64,000 nt of DNA from Maritimibacter dapengensis. GTDB lineage: Bacteria; Pseudomonadota; Alphaproteobacteria; Rhodobacterales; Rhodobacteraceae. The DNA is taken from contig NZ_JAHUZE010000002.1 in NCBI RefSeq assembly GCF_019218265.1, positions 310,001 through 374,000 of the forward strand, given 5' to 3'. Both the position numbers and the translations under genes were made by a program. Below, in pieces: positions 27,775 to 36,676 of the stretch. Numbering within the stretch: position 1 is the first letter of the stretch; every line of letters starts with the position of its first letter. The notes below the pieces were generated by a model. The model made no database searches and was not told the origin of the DNA. It worked only from the letters and a program-made list of their open reading frames with translations.

Positions 27775-28839
27775 ATGCCATTGTTCGAAGATCACGAGGC
27801 GCTTATCCGTTCCCTCTCGGCCGCCGGACTGGCGCGGCAGGCGGAAATGGTTGCGGCCACAGCGCTGCCTTGCATCTGCTTCGACCGGGAGCAGGTGCCG
27901 GATGACGACGCGGCGCTCAGGACCAGTCGTATGGGAGGCTGGCCGGCGCTCCCGTCGGGCATGGACTGGCCGATGCGCGCGCGGCCCGCTGATGCTGACG
28001 GGATAATCTCCGATCTGCGGCGGGCGCATGAGCATACGATCCGCTCGCTTACGGGCGCCGATTATGACGACATGCCGGCCAGTTTCTGGGAAGGCATGGA
28101 CCCGGATGTCGAAGAGACGCTGCGCGCCGGTCAGCCACCCTCGGTGATCGAAAGCGTCCGACAGGACCAGGCCGCCGAAATCGACGCACTCGACGGGGCC
28201 TTCCCGCTGGCATTCGTTGCGCAGATCGACTTGGATGCGCTTTCTGGAATGGAGGGGTTCGATCCGGCACTTCCCGTGTCCGGGCTGCTGTCGATCTTCA
28301 TCGACACCACCCATTGGGCGGGCGGGGCGCAGATCCACCACTTCGCGCTTTCGGAAAACCTCCAGCGCGCGACACCGCCCGACCGGCTGCGGTCCTATAT
28401 CAATACGCGCTGGCCCGACATCGCGATTTACGAGGCGGATCAATGTGAACGGCTGCTGCCGCGTAACGCGGTGAGCGTGCCTTATCATTGGGCCGAACCC
28501 CGGCACGAGGAGGTCAGCGATTGGATTCGTGACCCTAGCGAGGAGCTGACCGGCGCGCCCTATACCGGGCGGTCCGGCACTTTCGGAGATATGCTGGGCG
28601 GTTGGCCAGAGGTGATCCAGGACAGCCCGGAATATGATCTCGATCCGGCCTTGCGCACCACTGGGCTGACGCCGGGCAAGGTATCGTGGCGGCAGGTGTT
28701 TTCCTGCGCTGGCGAGGGGTTTCTCGGCACGCGAACGCAATACCTCGCCGGGGATGGGCAGACCTATTTCATGGTGCCGGAGGACGGGTTCACGGCGCAG
28801 GATTATCGCGGCGTCCAACAGCTGTATCAGCAGACCTGA
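27775..28839 (+). CDS. DUF1963 (YwqG-like) protein
   Basis: The 354-residue soluble protein matches the YwqG/DUF1963 pattern: SRMGGWPALPSGMDWP in the N-terminal third, FVAQIDLDALSGMEG and GLLSIFIDTTHW in the middle and DMLGGWPEVIQD later. The family has no assigned biochemical role and is often near stress or secretion genes. GGGAG precedes the ATG at 27775. It is divergent from sat/cysC. Confidence 0.75.
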   Translation: MPLFEDHEALIRSLSAAGLARQAEMVAATALPCICFDREQVPDDDAALRTSRMGGWPALPSGMDWPMRARPADADGIISDLRRAHEHTIRSLTGADYDDMPASFWEGMDPDVEETLRAGQPPSVIESVRQDQAAEIDALDGAFPLAFVAQIDLDALSGMEGFDPALPVSGLLSIFIDTTHWAGGAQIHHFALSENLQRATPPDRLRSYINTRWPDIAIYEADQCERLLPRNAVSVPYHWAEPRHEEVSDWIRDPSEELTGAPYTGRSGTFGDMLGGWPEVIQDSPEYDLDPALRTTGLTPGKVSWRQVFSCAGEGFLGTRTQYLAGDGQTYFMVPEDGFTAQDYRGVQQLYQQT

Positions 28840-28862
28840 TCTTGCCTGCCTCGCTCGGCCTG

Positions 28863-28896
28863 CATGAAAAACGCCGCGCTCCTTCAAGCGCGGCGT
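28863..28896 (-). terminator. Intrinsic terminator of trxB
   Basis: The stem ACGCCGCGCT / AGCGCGGCGT is a perfect 10 bp with a six-base loop. On the minus strand it is followed by TTTTT, just after trxB. Confidence 0.8.
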
Positions 28897-28921
28897 CGCA
28901 TTCTTTCTTCTGTGTCTCGGT

Positions 28922-29908
28922 TCAGACCGGGGCCTTTTCCGCTTCCACCGCAGCCGCGGGCTCTGCGTCGCCTTGCTCGGCGAGCCAATGCTCGGCGTCC
29001 AGCGCGGCCATGCAGCCCATGCCAGCCGAGGTCACGGCCTGACGGTAGACGTGGTCGGTCAGGTCGCCCGCCGCAAAGACGCCGGGGATCGACGTGCGGG
29101 TCGAGCCCGGTTCGACCTTCACGTAGCCGCCGTGGTGGGTTTCGAGCTGGTCGGCCACCAGTTCCGAGGCGGGCGCGTGGCCGATGGCGATGAACACGCC
29201 TTTCACGTCGAGTTCGCTCACTTCGTCGGTCTTCACATTGCGGATTTTCACGCCCTCGACGCCCTTGGGCATGTCGGTGCCGGTAACTTCCTCGAGCACA
29301 TGGTCCCACATCACTTCGATCTTCGGGTTCTTTTCTAGCCGGTCGATCAGGATCTTCTCGGCGCGGAATTCGTCGCGACGGTGGACCACGGTGACCTTCG
29401 ACGCGAAGTTGGTAAGAAACAGCGCTTCCTCGACCGCCGTATTCCCGCCGCCGACGACAAGAATTTCCTGCCCGCGATAAAAGAACCCGTCGCAGGTCGC
29501 ACAGGCCGATACGCCAAAGCCCTTGAACGCCTCTTCCGAGGGGAGGCCAAGCCATTTGGCGCGTGCGCCGGTCGCCAGGATCACCGCGTCGGCCTCATAT
29601 GTGGCGCCGGAATCGCCCTTGGCGACGAAAGGCCGCTTGGACAGGTCCAGATCAGTTATGATGTCGGTGATGACCTCGGTCCCCATCGCCTTGGCGTGGG
29701 CTTCCATGTTGACCATCAATTCGGGGCCCTGGATCTCGGTGAATCCGGGATAGTTCTCGACTTCCGTCGTGGTGGTGAGCTGCCCGCCCGGTTCCATCCC
29801 CTGCACGAGAATCGGCTTGAGCATGGCGCGCGAGGCGTAGACGGCTGCGGAATACCCGGCCGGGCCGGAGCCGATGATGAGCACGCGGGTGTGATGCGTT
29901 CCGGACAT
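28922..29908 (-). CDS. trxB: Thioredoxin-disulfide reductase
   Basis: TrxB reduces thioredoxin with NADPH through FAD and a disulfide. The 328-residue protein has the FAD motif [10 protein letters not shown], the redox-active CATC at residues 136-139, the NADPH motif [10 protein letters not shown] and the C-terminal FAAGDL. Its Ala/Glu-rich C-terminal extension of about 15 residues is longer than usual. The divergent gene is an Lrp-type regulator, an arrangement common in Rhodobacterales. Confidence 0.96.
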   Translation of the reverse strand: MSGTHHTRVLIIGSGPAGYSAAVYASRAMLKPILVQGMEPGGQLTTTTEVENYPGFTEIQGPELMVNMEAHAKAMGTEVITDIITDLDLSKRPFVAKGDSGATYEADAVILATGARAKWLGLPSEEAFKGFGVSACATCDGFFYRGQEILVVGGGNTAVEEALFLTNFASKVTVVHRRDEFRAEKILIDRLEKNPKIEVMWDHVLEEVTGTDMPKGVEGVKIRNVKTDEVSELDVKGVFIAIGHAPASELVADQLETHHGGYVKVEPGSTRTSIPGVFAAGDLTDHVYRQAVTSAGMGCMAALDAEHWLAEQGDAEPAAAVEAEKAPV

Positions 29909-29990
29909 GACGAATCCCTCTTATTCGGTGGTTCACACCGATATAGGGATGCAGGCCCGAACCCGGAACCCCCTGCGTCAGCCTGTCAGT

Positions 29991-30039
29991 TTTCGCACAA
30001 TTTTGATCGCTCAGGACATGATCTTGCGCAAATGCGAAA
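29991..30039. promoter_or_regulatory. Candidate Lrp-type binding region between trxB and the regulator gene
   Basis: TTTCGCA at 29991-29997 is repeated in inverse as TGCGAAA at 30033-30039, with an AT-rich interval containing further TTGCGCA/TTGCG elements. Widely spaced imperfect sites of this sort are usual for Lrp/AsnC octamers that bind phased DNA. Confidence 0.4.
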
Positions 30040-30097
30040 TATTATTGCGTGGCTGGCCGGTCGTGGGTAAGGTTCGGCAAATCAAGAAGGAAGGGAT

Positions 30098-30598
30098 ATG
30101 GCTGCCTCTAAACTCGACCCGATCGACCGGATGATCCTTGCCGAATTGCAGGCCGATGGCCGCATGACGAATGTCGAATTGGCGAAACGTGTCGGGATCT
30201 CTGCGCCACCGTGCCTCCGGCGCGTTCGCACCCTGGAGGAGGCGGGCTATATCCGGGGCTATCATGCCGAGGTCGACGCCCGCGCGCTGGGCTTCGAGGT
30301 GCAGGTGTTCGCCAATGTCGGGCTGGTGAGCCAGGCCGAGGCAGACCTGTCGGCATTCGAGGCCCGGTGCCGCGAATGGCCGCTCGTGCGCGAGTGCCAC
30401 ATGCTGAACGGCGAGGTGGATTTCATCCTGAAATGCGTCGCGCCCGACCTGTCGACCTTCCAGACCTTCCTGACCGAAGAACTGACCGCCGCCGACAACG
30501 TGGCGAGCGTCAAGACGTCGCTGGTGATCCGCGACGCAAAACATGAGCCCGGCGTGCCCTTCGACGTGCTCGAAGCGCGGATGACGGCTCAGGCATAG
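30098..30598 (+). CDS. Lrp/AsnC-family transcriptional regulator
   Basis: The 166-residue protein has an N-terminal helix-turn-helix (IDRMILAELQADGRMTNVELAKRVGISAPPCLRRVRTLEEAG) and a C-terminal ligand-binding RAM domain (LVRECHMLNGEVDFILKC). The divergent trxB gene suggests that it controls trxB or itself. The ligand cannot be told. Confidence 0.9.
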   Translation: MAASKLDPIDRMILAELQADGRMTNVELAKRVGISAPPCLRRVRTLEEAGYIRGYHAEVDARALGFEVQVFANVGLVSQAEADLSAFEARCREWPLVRECHMLNGEVDFILKCVAPDLSTFQTFLTEELTAADNVASVKTSLVIRDAKHEPGVPFDVLEARMTAQA

Positions 30599-30764
30599 AC
30601 CCAGAACCGATTTGATTTGCCAAATGGGCAGAGACCACGTAGGGGAGGGAGGCTACATTCTTTCCTACTGCACCTGTTTCCTGATCGGCTTCAGTCTGCC
30701 TCTAAGAACTGAAGAAGCCACGCCGCCGCATACTGCGGGCGGCCCATAAACAGGAGTAAACACG

Positions 30765-30971
30765 ATGGCCAATGGCACCGTGAAATGGTTCAACGCCACC
30801 AAAGGCTTCGGCTTCATCGAGCCGTCGGACGGCGGCAAGGACGTTTTCGTTCACATCTCGGCGGTAGAGCGCGCCGGTCTTTCCGAACTCAAGGACGGTC
30901 AGGCCGTGACCTATGAGCTCGAATCCGGCCGTGATGGCCGCTCTTCGGCAGGCAGCCTCGAACTCGCCTGA
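30765..30971 (+). CDS. cspA: Cold-shock domain protein
   Basis: The 68-residue protein is one complete cold-shock domain with RNP1 (KGFGFI) and RNP2 (DVFVHIS). It binds single-stranded RNA or DNA. A leader of roughly 100 bases precedes a good ribosome site (AGGAG), as is usual for csp genes. A strong terminator follows. Confidence 0.95.
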   Translation: MANGTVKWFNATKGFGFIEPSDGGKDVFVHISAVERAGLSELKDGQAVTYELESGRDGRSSAGSLELA

Positions 30972-30993
30972 GCGAAGACCGGAATTTGACAGG

Positions 30994-31022
30994 AAACGGC
31001 AGGGCGCAGGCCCTGCCGTTTT
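30994..31022 (+). terminator. Intrinsic terminator of the cold-shock gene
   Basis: AAACGGCAGGGC, loop GCAG, GCCCTGCCGTTT is a perfect 12-bp stem ending in four T. It also stands 15 bases past the end of the converging monooxygenase gene and may act in both directions. Confidence 0.85.
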
Positions 31023-31036
31023 CGTTTTCGGCGGTG

Positions 31037-32989
31037 TCAGGCCGAGACGGCACTCAACTCCGAAGGCGCACCCGCATTGTCTTGCGGCAGAAGGATGCCC
31101 GCGAAGAACGCAGCGAGATCGCCATAGGCATCAAGCGGCAGAATATGCGCCACGTATTGATCCGGTCGCACCACGATCATGCAGCCCTTGGCTCGGTCGA
31201 TCCCGCGCATGTCATAGATGTCGTGCCCGGACTTGTGATCCACGCAGAATGCCTTCTCGAAATCACGCAGGCCGAGCGCGCCCGTCTCGGGACGCAGGAG
31301 CGAGGGCAGGGCGTTGTGCTCGATCCGGTCGAAGCTCTGCTGGAAAATCGCGCGGAGGTCGATGACCGCGTCAATGTCCTCATCGGCGCGGCGGTAACGC
31401 ACAACCGGTGACGCAGGGTCGGTTTCGAGCCAATCGCAGAGCGCCGCGATCTCCCCGCCCTGTGTGCCGTCGTCGCCTTCACCTGCGAAAGCATAGATCC
31501 GCCAGCGCCCATCCGCTTCGGCCACATGGCCAAGCTGCATCGTCATCGCATCCGCAACCCGCACGACCGGGGCGGAATGAAAGCGTTTGCCGATCGGCTC
31601 ACCTGTCGCCAGAGATTGTCGGGCGTCACCCGAGGTCAACGCCGACGAGTCGTATTGCACGGCCAGCCCGCCGGTGAACTCGAGGTTCTGGATGAAATGC
31701 TTCTGGAACCGCGGCATGTCACCACCGTCCAACTCGCTCTCGCCCACCGGGGCCGACATGATCCGCGCCCACTTGTGATCGGTTTCGACCAGCCGCTTCG
31801 CTTCGGTCCGCCGCTCGGCGGTGTAGCTGTGCAGAAGCGACGGGTCGGACCGGCCCTTGAGCACGGACACCAACTTCCAGCCAAGGTTGAAGGTGTCGCC
31901 CATCGACACGTTCATGCCCTGACCCGCCTTCGGACTATGGGTATGGCAGGCGTCGCCGGCGGTGAACACGCGCGGATTTCGCGTCGCCGTCTCACCTTCC
32001 GGCACGTCATCGAACTTGTCGGTCAGCCGATGTCCGATTTCGTAGATCGACCACCACACCACTTCCTTCACGTCGATGGAATAGGGAGCCATGATCCGGT
32101 TCGCCGCCGCGATCATGTCGGATACGTCGAGATTGCGATTGGCCACGCGCTCATCCGGATTGAGCTTGTCGAGCTCGACATACATGCGGAAGAGATATCC
32201 GCCTTCGCGCGGCAGGATCAGCACGTTCCCTTCGGTTGCCGACGTGATGAGGTTCTTCATGCGGATGTCGGGAAAGTCGGAATTGGCGAGAATGTCCATG
32301 ACACCCCAGGCCTGGTGCGCCGCATCGCCGTGAAGTTGCCCGCCAATCGCCTTGCGCACGTTCGACCGCGCGCCATCCGCGCCGACGACGTAATTCGCCC
32401 GGACGGTGTGGGCCGTCCCATCCGCACGTTCCAGCGTGACCTTGACCGGGTGATCCTCGGTCGTGGTGTCGACCTCCAGCGTCTGCACCGCCAGCCCGTA
32501 GTCCGGCTCGAGCCGTGTGGGAGCGTTCCGCGCGACATTCAGGAACAGTTCATGAATGCGCGCCTGATTCATCAGCGTGTGCGGCATCTCTGATTGATCG
32601 TCCGCCACGTCCTGCTGTCGCCCGACGCGCCGGATATGCGCGGGATTGGCGGGGTCGGGCATCCAGAAGTTCGTCTGGTTGACCCAGTAAGCCTCCCGCT
32701 TGACCGTGTCCGCGAACCCGAAGGCCTGAAACATCTCCATCGAGCGCACGTTCACACCGTCCGCCTGACCTTTCTCGATAGGGCCGGGTTTGGGCTCGAC
32801 GATCATGGTGGTGAATTCCGGGTGCTGGGCGAGCTGGGCGGCAAGACACAGACCCGCAGGACCGCAACCGGCGATCAGAACGTCGACCTCCTCCGGCAGA
32901 ACACGCGCCGCGCCACGCGCTGGCGCGTTTGTGGCCGCAGGCTTGATGTCGGGGTCGCCCGGTCGAAATCCGTCCACGTAATACTGCAT
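31037..32989 (-). CDS. FAD-dependent aromatic monooxygenase, 3-hydroxybenzoate 4-monooxygenase-like
   Basis: The 650-residue flavoprotein belongs to the phenol hydroxylase/MobA group: a FAD domain (GCGPAGLCLAAQLA near residue 40, DGARSNVRKAIGG, GDACHTHSPKAGQGMNVSMGD) plus a C-terminal thioredoxin-like domain. The start QYYVDGFRPGDPDI closely resembles 3-hydroxybenzoate 4-monooxygenase, which makes protocatechuate. AGGAGAG precedes the ATG at 32989. It stands alone, with no ring-cleavage genes nearby, so the product must be used by genes elsewhere. Tandem palindromes upstream indicate tight control. Confidence 0.82.
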   Translation of the reverse strand: MQYYVDGFRPGDPDIKPAATNAPARGAARVLPEEVDVLIAGCGPAGLCLAAQLAQHPEFTTMIVEPKPGPIEKGQADGVNVRSMEMFQAFGFADTVKREAYWVNQTNFWMPDPANPAHIRRVGRQQDVADDQSEMPHTLMNQARIHELFLNVARNAPTRLEPDYGLAVQTLEVDTTTEDHPVKVTLERADGTAHTVRANYVVGADGARSNVRKAIGGQLHGDAAHQAWGVMDILANSDFPDIRMKNLITSATEGNVLILPREGGYLFRMYVELDKLNPDERVANRNLDVSDMIAAANRIMAPYSIDVKEVVWWSIYEIGHRLTDKFDDVPEGETATRNPRVFTAGDACHTHSPKAGQGMNVSMGDTFNLGWKLVSVLKGRSDPSLLHSYTAERRTEAKRLVETDHKWARIMSAPVGESELDGGDMPRFQKHFIQNLEFTGGLAVQYDSSALTSGDARQSLATGEPIGKRFHSAPVVRVADAMTMQLGHVAEADGRWRIYAFAGEGDDGTQGGEIAALCDWLETDPASPVVRYRRADEDIDAVIDLRAIFQQSFDRIEHNALPSLLRPETGALGLRDFEKAFCVDHKSGHDIYDMRGIDRAKGCMIVVRPDQYVAHILPLDAYGDLAAFFAGILLPQDNAGAPSELSAVSA

Positions 32990-33025
32990 CGTCTCTCCTC
33001 CCATATTGCAGGTCTCAAGGAGATT

Positions 33026-33075
33026 AGTATCTATACTTACTATATCGAGTCAACGAAAAAGTATGTATGCATACT
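33026..33075. promoter_or_regulatory. Tandem palindromes and promoter of the monooxygenase gene
   Basis: AGTAT-CT-ATACT at 33026-33037 and AGTATGTATGCATACT at 33060-33075 share the arms AGTAT/ATACT. On the minus strand TTGACT lies between them as a -35 box, and the first palindrome overlaps the -10 region. A repressor of MarR, GntR or similar type could bind both sites. Confidence 0.5.
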
Positions 33076-33266
33076 AACACTTTGTTCGTGCTGAATTACG
33101 GCCGGTTGCCGTTGCACGACCAGCACGGAAATCGTGGCCGTTGGAACAATTTTGCGCGATGCCCGTTGCGAATCTATGCTTGTTGCCGGTTAACTGGCCT
33201 CAGACAAAGACTTTTCCGCCCGCAATCCTTCTCTGCCGCTGCGGGTGCACCACGAGGGGACATACA

Positions 33267-34007
33267 TTGAAACTTTTGCGCCGGGCTGCGCCCAAACTCA
33301 TTGCGTTCGCATTCGCGGGTCTCGCCCTTGCCGCCTGCGAGACCGTTCCAACCGACACCGGCAATGCTGGCCGGGCCTACACCGCCGATGGTGAAGTGCT
33401 GCCGACGATTTCGTCCAAGACCGCTTCAATGTATCGCGAATTCGACGACGGTCGCTTCGTGGTTCCCGCCATTTCGCGCCAGTATCTCTCCGAAGACGTC
33501 AAACGCCAATATGTGCCGTATTACGCACCCTATGCGGAAGGCACGATTGTCGTCGATCCCTATGCGCGGAAGCTCTATCTGATTTCGGGACCGAACGAGG
33601 CCATGCGCTATACCATCGGCGTCGGCAAGGCGGGCTACGGTCTGCGCGGCGAAGCGCGTGTGTCGCGCAAGGAAGAATGGCCCTATTGGACCCCGACCCG
33701 GAACATGCTGCGCCGTGAACCCGAAAAGTATCGCCCGGTCGCGGGCGGCGTCGAGGGCGGGCTGGAAAACCCGCTCGGGGCGCGGGCGCTCTATCTTTAC
33801 AAGGGCGGGCGCGACACGCTCTTCCGCATCCACGGCACACCCTATCCGTGGACCGTTGGCGGCACGGAATCCGGCGGCTGCATCCGCATGTTCAACCAGG
33901 ATGCGATACACCTTTATGCAAACACCCCGAAAGGCACCCGCGTCGTGGTGCTGAGCCAAAGCCAGATGAACCAGTGGACGGCACCGACCACGGCCACGGC
34001 AATGTGA
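33267..34007 (+). CDS. Lipoprotein L,D-transpeptidase
   Basis: The start is taken as TTG at 33267, seven bases after GAGGGG. The 246-residue product has a lipoprotein signal (GLALAAC, Cys near residue 21). The YkuD domain (about 95-235) has FRIHGTPYPWTVGG and the catalytic ESGGCIRM. It differs from the short L,D-transpeptidase at 7.9 kb by its long N-terminal region and anchor. It precedes a lysozyme-like lipoprotein gene, which suggests linked work on the cell wall. Confidence 0.9.
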   Translation: MKLLRRAAPKLIAFAFAGLALAACETVPTDTGNAGRAYTADGEVLPTISSKTASMYREFDDGRFVVPAISRQYLSEDVKRQYVPYYAPYAEGTIVVDPYARKLYLISGPNEAMRYTIGVGKAGYGLRGEARVSRKEEWPYWTPTRNMLRREPEKYRPVAGGVEGGLENPLGARALYLYKGGRDTLFRIHGTPYPWTVGGTESGGCIRMFNQDAIHLYANTPKGTRVVVLSQSQMNQWTAPTTATAM

Positions 34008-34118
34008 TCGGGACGGGCGGCGCATTCCCGCCCGCCACGCATTTTCGCACTATCCAAATCACGCGCGCCGCCCCTAGGGTGGCGCGCAATTGTGTTTTGG
34101 ATCAGGGAACAGGCTCTC

Positions 34119-34943
34119 GTGCATCTCCTCCGCCCCGCGCTCGTCGCGCTGCTCGCATTCGTCCTGATTTCCTGTGGGGGAGGGTCCGGCGGCCCGCGCA
34201 TGGGCGCGCCGAAACCGCTGTTTCCCGAGAATTATCCGGCCTTTGGTATTCCATCGAATTTCGGTGACGTGGACCCGATCGAATGGCGCGACCACCAGAT
34301 CCGTCCGTCGAACTACCCGATCCACGGCATCGACGCGTCGCGATATCAGGGCGAGATCGACTTCGCCACCGCACGCGCGAACGGCGTGTCCTTCGCATTT
34401 CTGAAGGCGACGGAAGGTGGCGATCACCTCGACCCCGGCTGGGCGATCAACGCGCCAAAGGCGCGTGCAGCGGGGGTCCCGGTGGGGGCCTATCACTTCT
34501 ACTATTTCTGCCGGGAGCCGGCCGAGCAGGCGCGATGGTTCATCAAGAACGTCAATCGGCAGCCCGGGGATCTCCCGCCCGTGCTCGACATGGAATGGAA
34601 CCATCAATCGTCGTGCAAGGCGCGCCCCGATCCCGAGACGGTCCGCGCCAATATTCGCGAGTTCTCAGCCATCGTCGCGGCACATTACGGCACGCGTCCC
34701 GTGGTCTACGTCACGCCGGATTTCTACGAACACAACGCGCTCGGCTCGCTCGCCGGGACGGAATTCTGGCTGCGTTCGGTTGCGGCCCATCCGTCGGAGC
34801 GCTACCCGGAAGAGCGTTGGACGTTCTGGCAATACACCGGCACCGGCGTCGCGCGCGGGGTGAAGGGCAAAGTGGACTTGAACGCCTTTGCGGGCAGCCC
34901 GGAAAGCTGGGCGGCGTGGTATGCGACCCGCCGCCAGCCGTGA
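34119..34943 (+). CDS. Glycoside hydrolase family 25 lysozyme-like lipoprotein
   Basis: GTG at 34119 is used as start (GTG at 34092 is possible), which gives 274 residues with a lipoprotein signal (VLISC). The GH25 domain begins with GIDASRYQGEIDF (about residue 68) and includes FAFLKATEGG and the catalytic VLDMEW. The family cleaves the glycan of peptidoglycan between MurNAc and GlcNAc. It follows the lipoprotein L,D-transpeptidase gene by 111 bases. Confidence 0.9.
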   Translation: MHLLRPALVALLAFVLISCGGGSGGPRMGAPKPLFPENYPAFGIPSNFGDVDPIEWRDHQIRPSNYPIHGIDASRYQGEIDFATARANGVSFAFLKATEGGDHLDPGWAINAPKARAAGVPVGAYHFYYFCREPAEQARWFIKNVNRQPGDLPPVLDMEWNHQSSCKARPDPETVRANIREFSAIVAAHYGTRPVVYVTPDFYEHNALGSLAGTEFWLRSVAAHPSERYPEERWTFWQYTGTGVARGVKGKVDLNAFAGSPESWAAWYATRRQP

Positions 34944-35144
34944 AGGTCGAGAGGCGAGCGGGGCAGCGGTGTCGCATCATCGGCCAGGGCATAGCTCCGC
35001 ATGCGTGACCCTTTTTGGTGCCTTCCGCGCCCGGGTTCTCAGACCGACCATCTGCGTCAATGAATAGCGCCGCCTTGGCACCTCGCAGTTGAAACATGCC
35101 TGCGCGAGGTCCATATCCTCCTCCACGAAAACAGGAGAAAAACC

Positions 35145-35525
35145 TTGCGCAACGCAGCACTTACTCTCGGCTTGATCGGCGGCGTGATCGCCATGATCGT
35201 CGGTTTCTTCAACTTCGGCTATACCGAGTTACTTGCCCGCCAAGACGAACTCGGCGACTTCGCCAATGAAGTGCTGCGCCAGCCAGACAACACCGGATTG
35301 CTCCGCATGGCGAGTTTCGTGGGGCCGCTTCTGGCCATCGCTGGCGGCGCCATGGCGCGGATCAGGGCTCTATGGGGCGGTGTCCTGATGCTGCTCGCAG
35401 GCGGGTTGATCTATTACGCCTTTGGGTTTGGCGTGTTCACCATGTTCCCGATCGGGTTCACACTCGTAGGCGGGATACTCGCCATCGCAGCAGGTCGACC
35501 GGACGAACCGAAGGCCCACTTCTGA
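35145..35525 (+). CDS. Small membrane protein, unknown function
   Basis: The start is TTG at 35145, after AGGAGAAAA. The 126-residue product has four hydrophobic helices; GFFNFGYTELLARQDELGDF lies in the first loop. It resembles small four-helix membrane proteins of DUF4064 type, but I cannot assign it with certainty. Confidence 0.6.
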   Translation: MRNAALTLGLIGGVIAMIVGFFNFGYTELLARQDELGDFANEVLRQPDNTGLLRMASFVGPLLAIAGGAMARIRALWGGVLMLLAGGLIYYAFGFGVFTMFPIGFTLVGGILAIAAGRPDEPKAHF

Positions 35526-35586
35526 ACCGGACACACGAAGGCCGCCCTGTGAGGCGGCCATTTGGATCAGGTCGTCGCTGACGGGA

Positions 35587-35709
35587 TCAGGCGGCGGTTT
35601 TTGCCCGCTCCGCGGCCGTGTCACGGTTTCCGCGCTGAAACGGCAAGGCGACGGTCGCGTCGTCGGCGGTTGCGATGATGGATTTGATCCAGCGTTGTTT
35701 CTTCGTCAT
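35587..35709 (-). CDS. Very small conserved-type basic protein, 40 aa
   Basis: From the ATG at 35709, preceded by AGAGG, the frame encodes 40 residues with MTKKQRWIKSIIATADD at the start and a basic, Ala-rich end. I recall similar short K/R-W-rich proteins annotated in Rhodobacterales, so it is probably a real gene. The function is unknown. Confidence 0.5.
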   Translation of the reverse strand: MTKKQRWIKSIIATADDATVALPFQRGNRDTAAERAKTAA

Positions 35710-35917
35710 GTCAGGCCTCTTGCGCCACGATTGATGTCTCTTGTCGATGCAGACATCTAGGCGGCGGATTGGGGCGAGGATGGGGCGGCATAAGGGAAAG
35801 TTGGTGCCGGGTCGCCACCGCTCAGGGGGCCTTGCCTCGGGTTCAGGTCCACGCAAGGGTGCGCACATCATCCATACGCATGCCATACGTGTTCCATACG
35901 CGATACATATGTGGAAA

Positions 35918-36676
35918 TCAGAGCCGGATCGCCGAAATCAAGCGTCCGTAATCCGCTTCCTTGCGATGGACCGACCGGCGGTAGGAATAGAACCGGTCAG
36001 CATCCGCATAGGTGCAATGCCGCGTCCATTCCGCATTGCCGACACCGGCTTGACGGAGCCGATACAGACCGAATGCGGGCAGGTCGAACTGCATCCGGTC
36101 GCCTTCGCCGCCCGCGAAGAATCGCCCGTAGTCCGGGTCTTCGTCCATGAAGCGCTCGAAGAATTCGGGTCCGACTTCATAGGCTGACTGGCTGATCGTC
36201 GGCCCAATGACTGCGGTCGTGTTTTCCCGTGTCGCGCCAAGACGTTCCATGGCGTCCAACGTCGCTTCGAGCACCCCGTCGATAGCGCCCTTCCATCCGG
36301 CATGAGCGGCTCCGATCACGCCGGCTGCCGGGTCCGCAAACAGCACCGGTTCGCAATCGGCAGTGAGGATGGCGAGTGCAATCCCTGCGCGGTTCGTGAC
36401 CAGCGCATCCGCTTTGGGCTTGTCTCCGTCGAGTGGGCCGTCGATCACCGCGACATCGGGGGAGTGGACTTGGTGGACCGTCACCAGCTTGTCGTGCGGG
36501 ACCTCCATCGCATCGGCCACGCGGGCCCGGTTCAGGGCCACTGCGTTAGACTGATCGCCCGATCCCCCGCCGCAATTCAAACCCGCGTAAACCCCTGAGG
36601 ATGCTCCACCTTTTCGGGTGAAGAACCCATGGGTCACGCCCTTCAACGCGGGCGAGGTGAGGATTTCCAAGCTCAT
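35918..36676 (-). CDS. pgeF: Purine nucleoside phosphorylase/oxidase of the YfiH (LACC1) family
   Basis: The 252-residue protein carries the family motifs GFFTRKGGASSGVYAGLN, LTADCEPVLFAD and GAAHAGWKGAIDGVLE, whose Cys and His residues bind zinc. Related proteins phosphorolyse or deaminate purine nucleosides, and E. coli YfiH also edits muropeptides. The gene starts inside the stop of the methyltransferase gene (ATGA). Confidence 0.9.
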   Translation of the reverse strand: MSLEILTSPALKGVTHGFFTRKGGASSGVYAGLNCGGGSGDQSNAVALNRARVADAMEVPHDKLVTVHQVHSPDVAVIDGPLDGDKPKADALVTNRAGIALAILTADCEPVLFADPAAGVIGAAHAGWKGAIDGVLEATLDAMERLGATRENTTAVIGPTISQSAYEVGPEFFERFMDEDPDYGRFFAGGEGDRMQFDLPAFGLYRLRQAGVGNAEWTRHCTYADADRFYSYRRSVHRKEADYGRLISAIRL

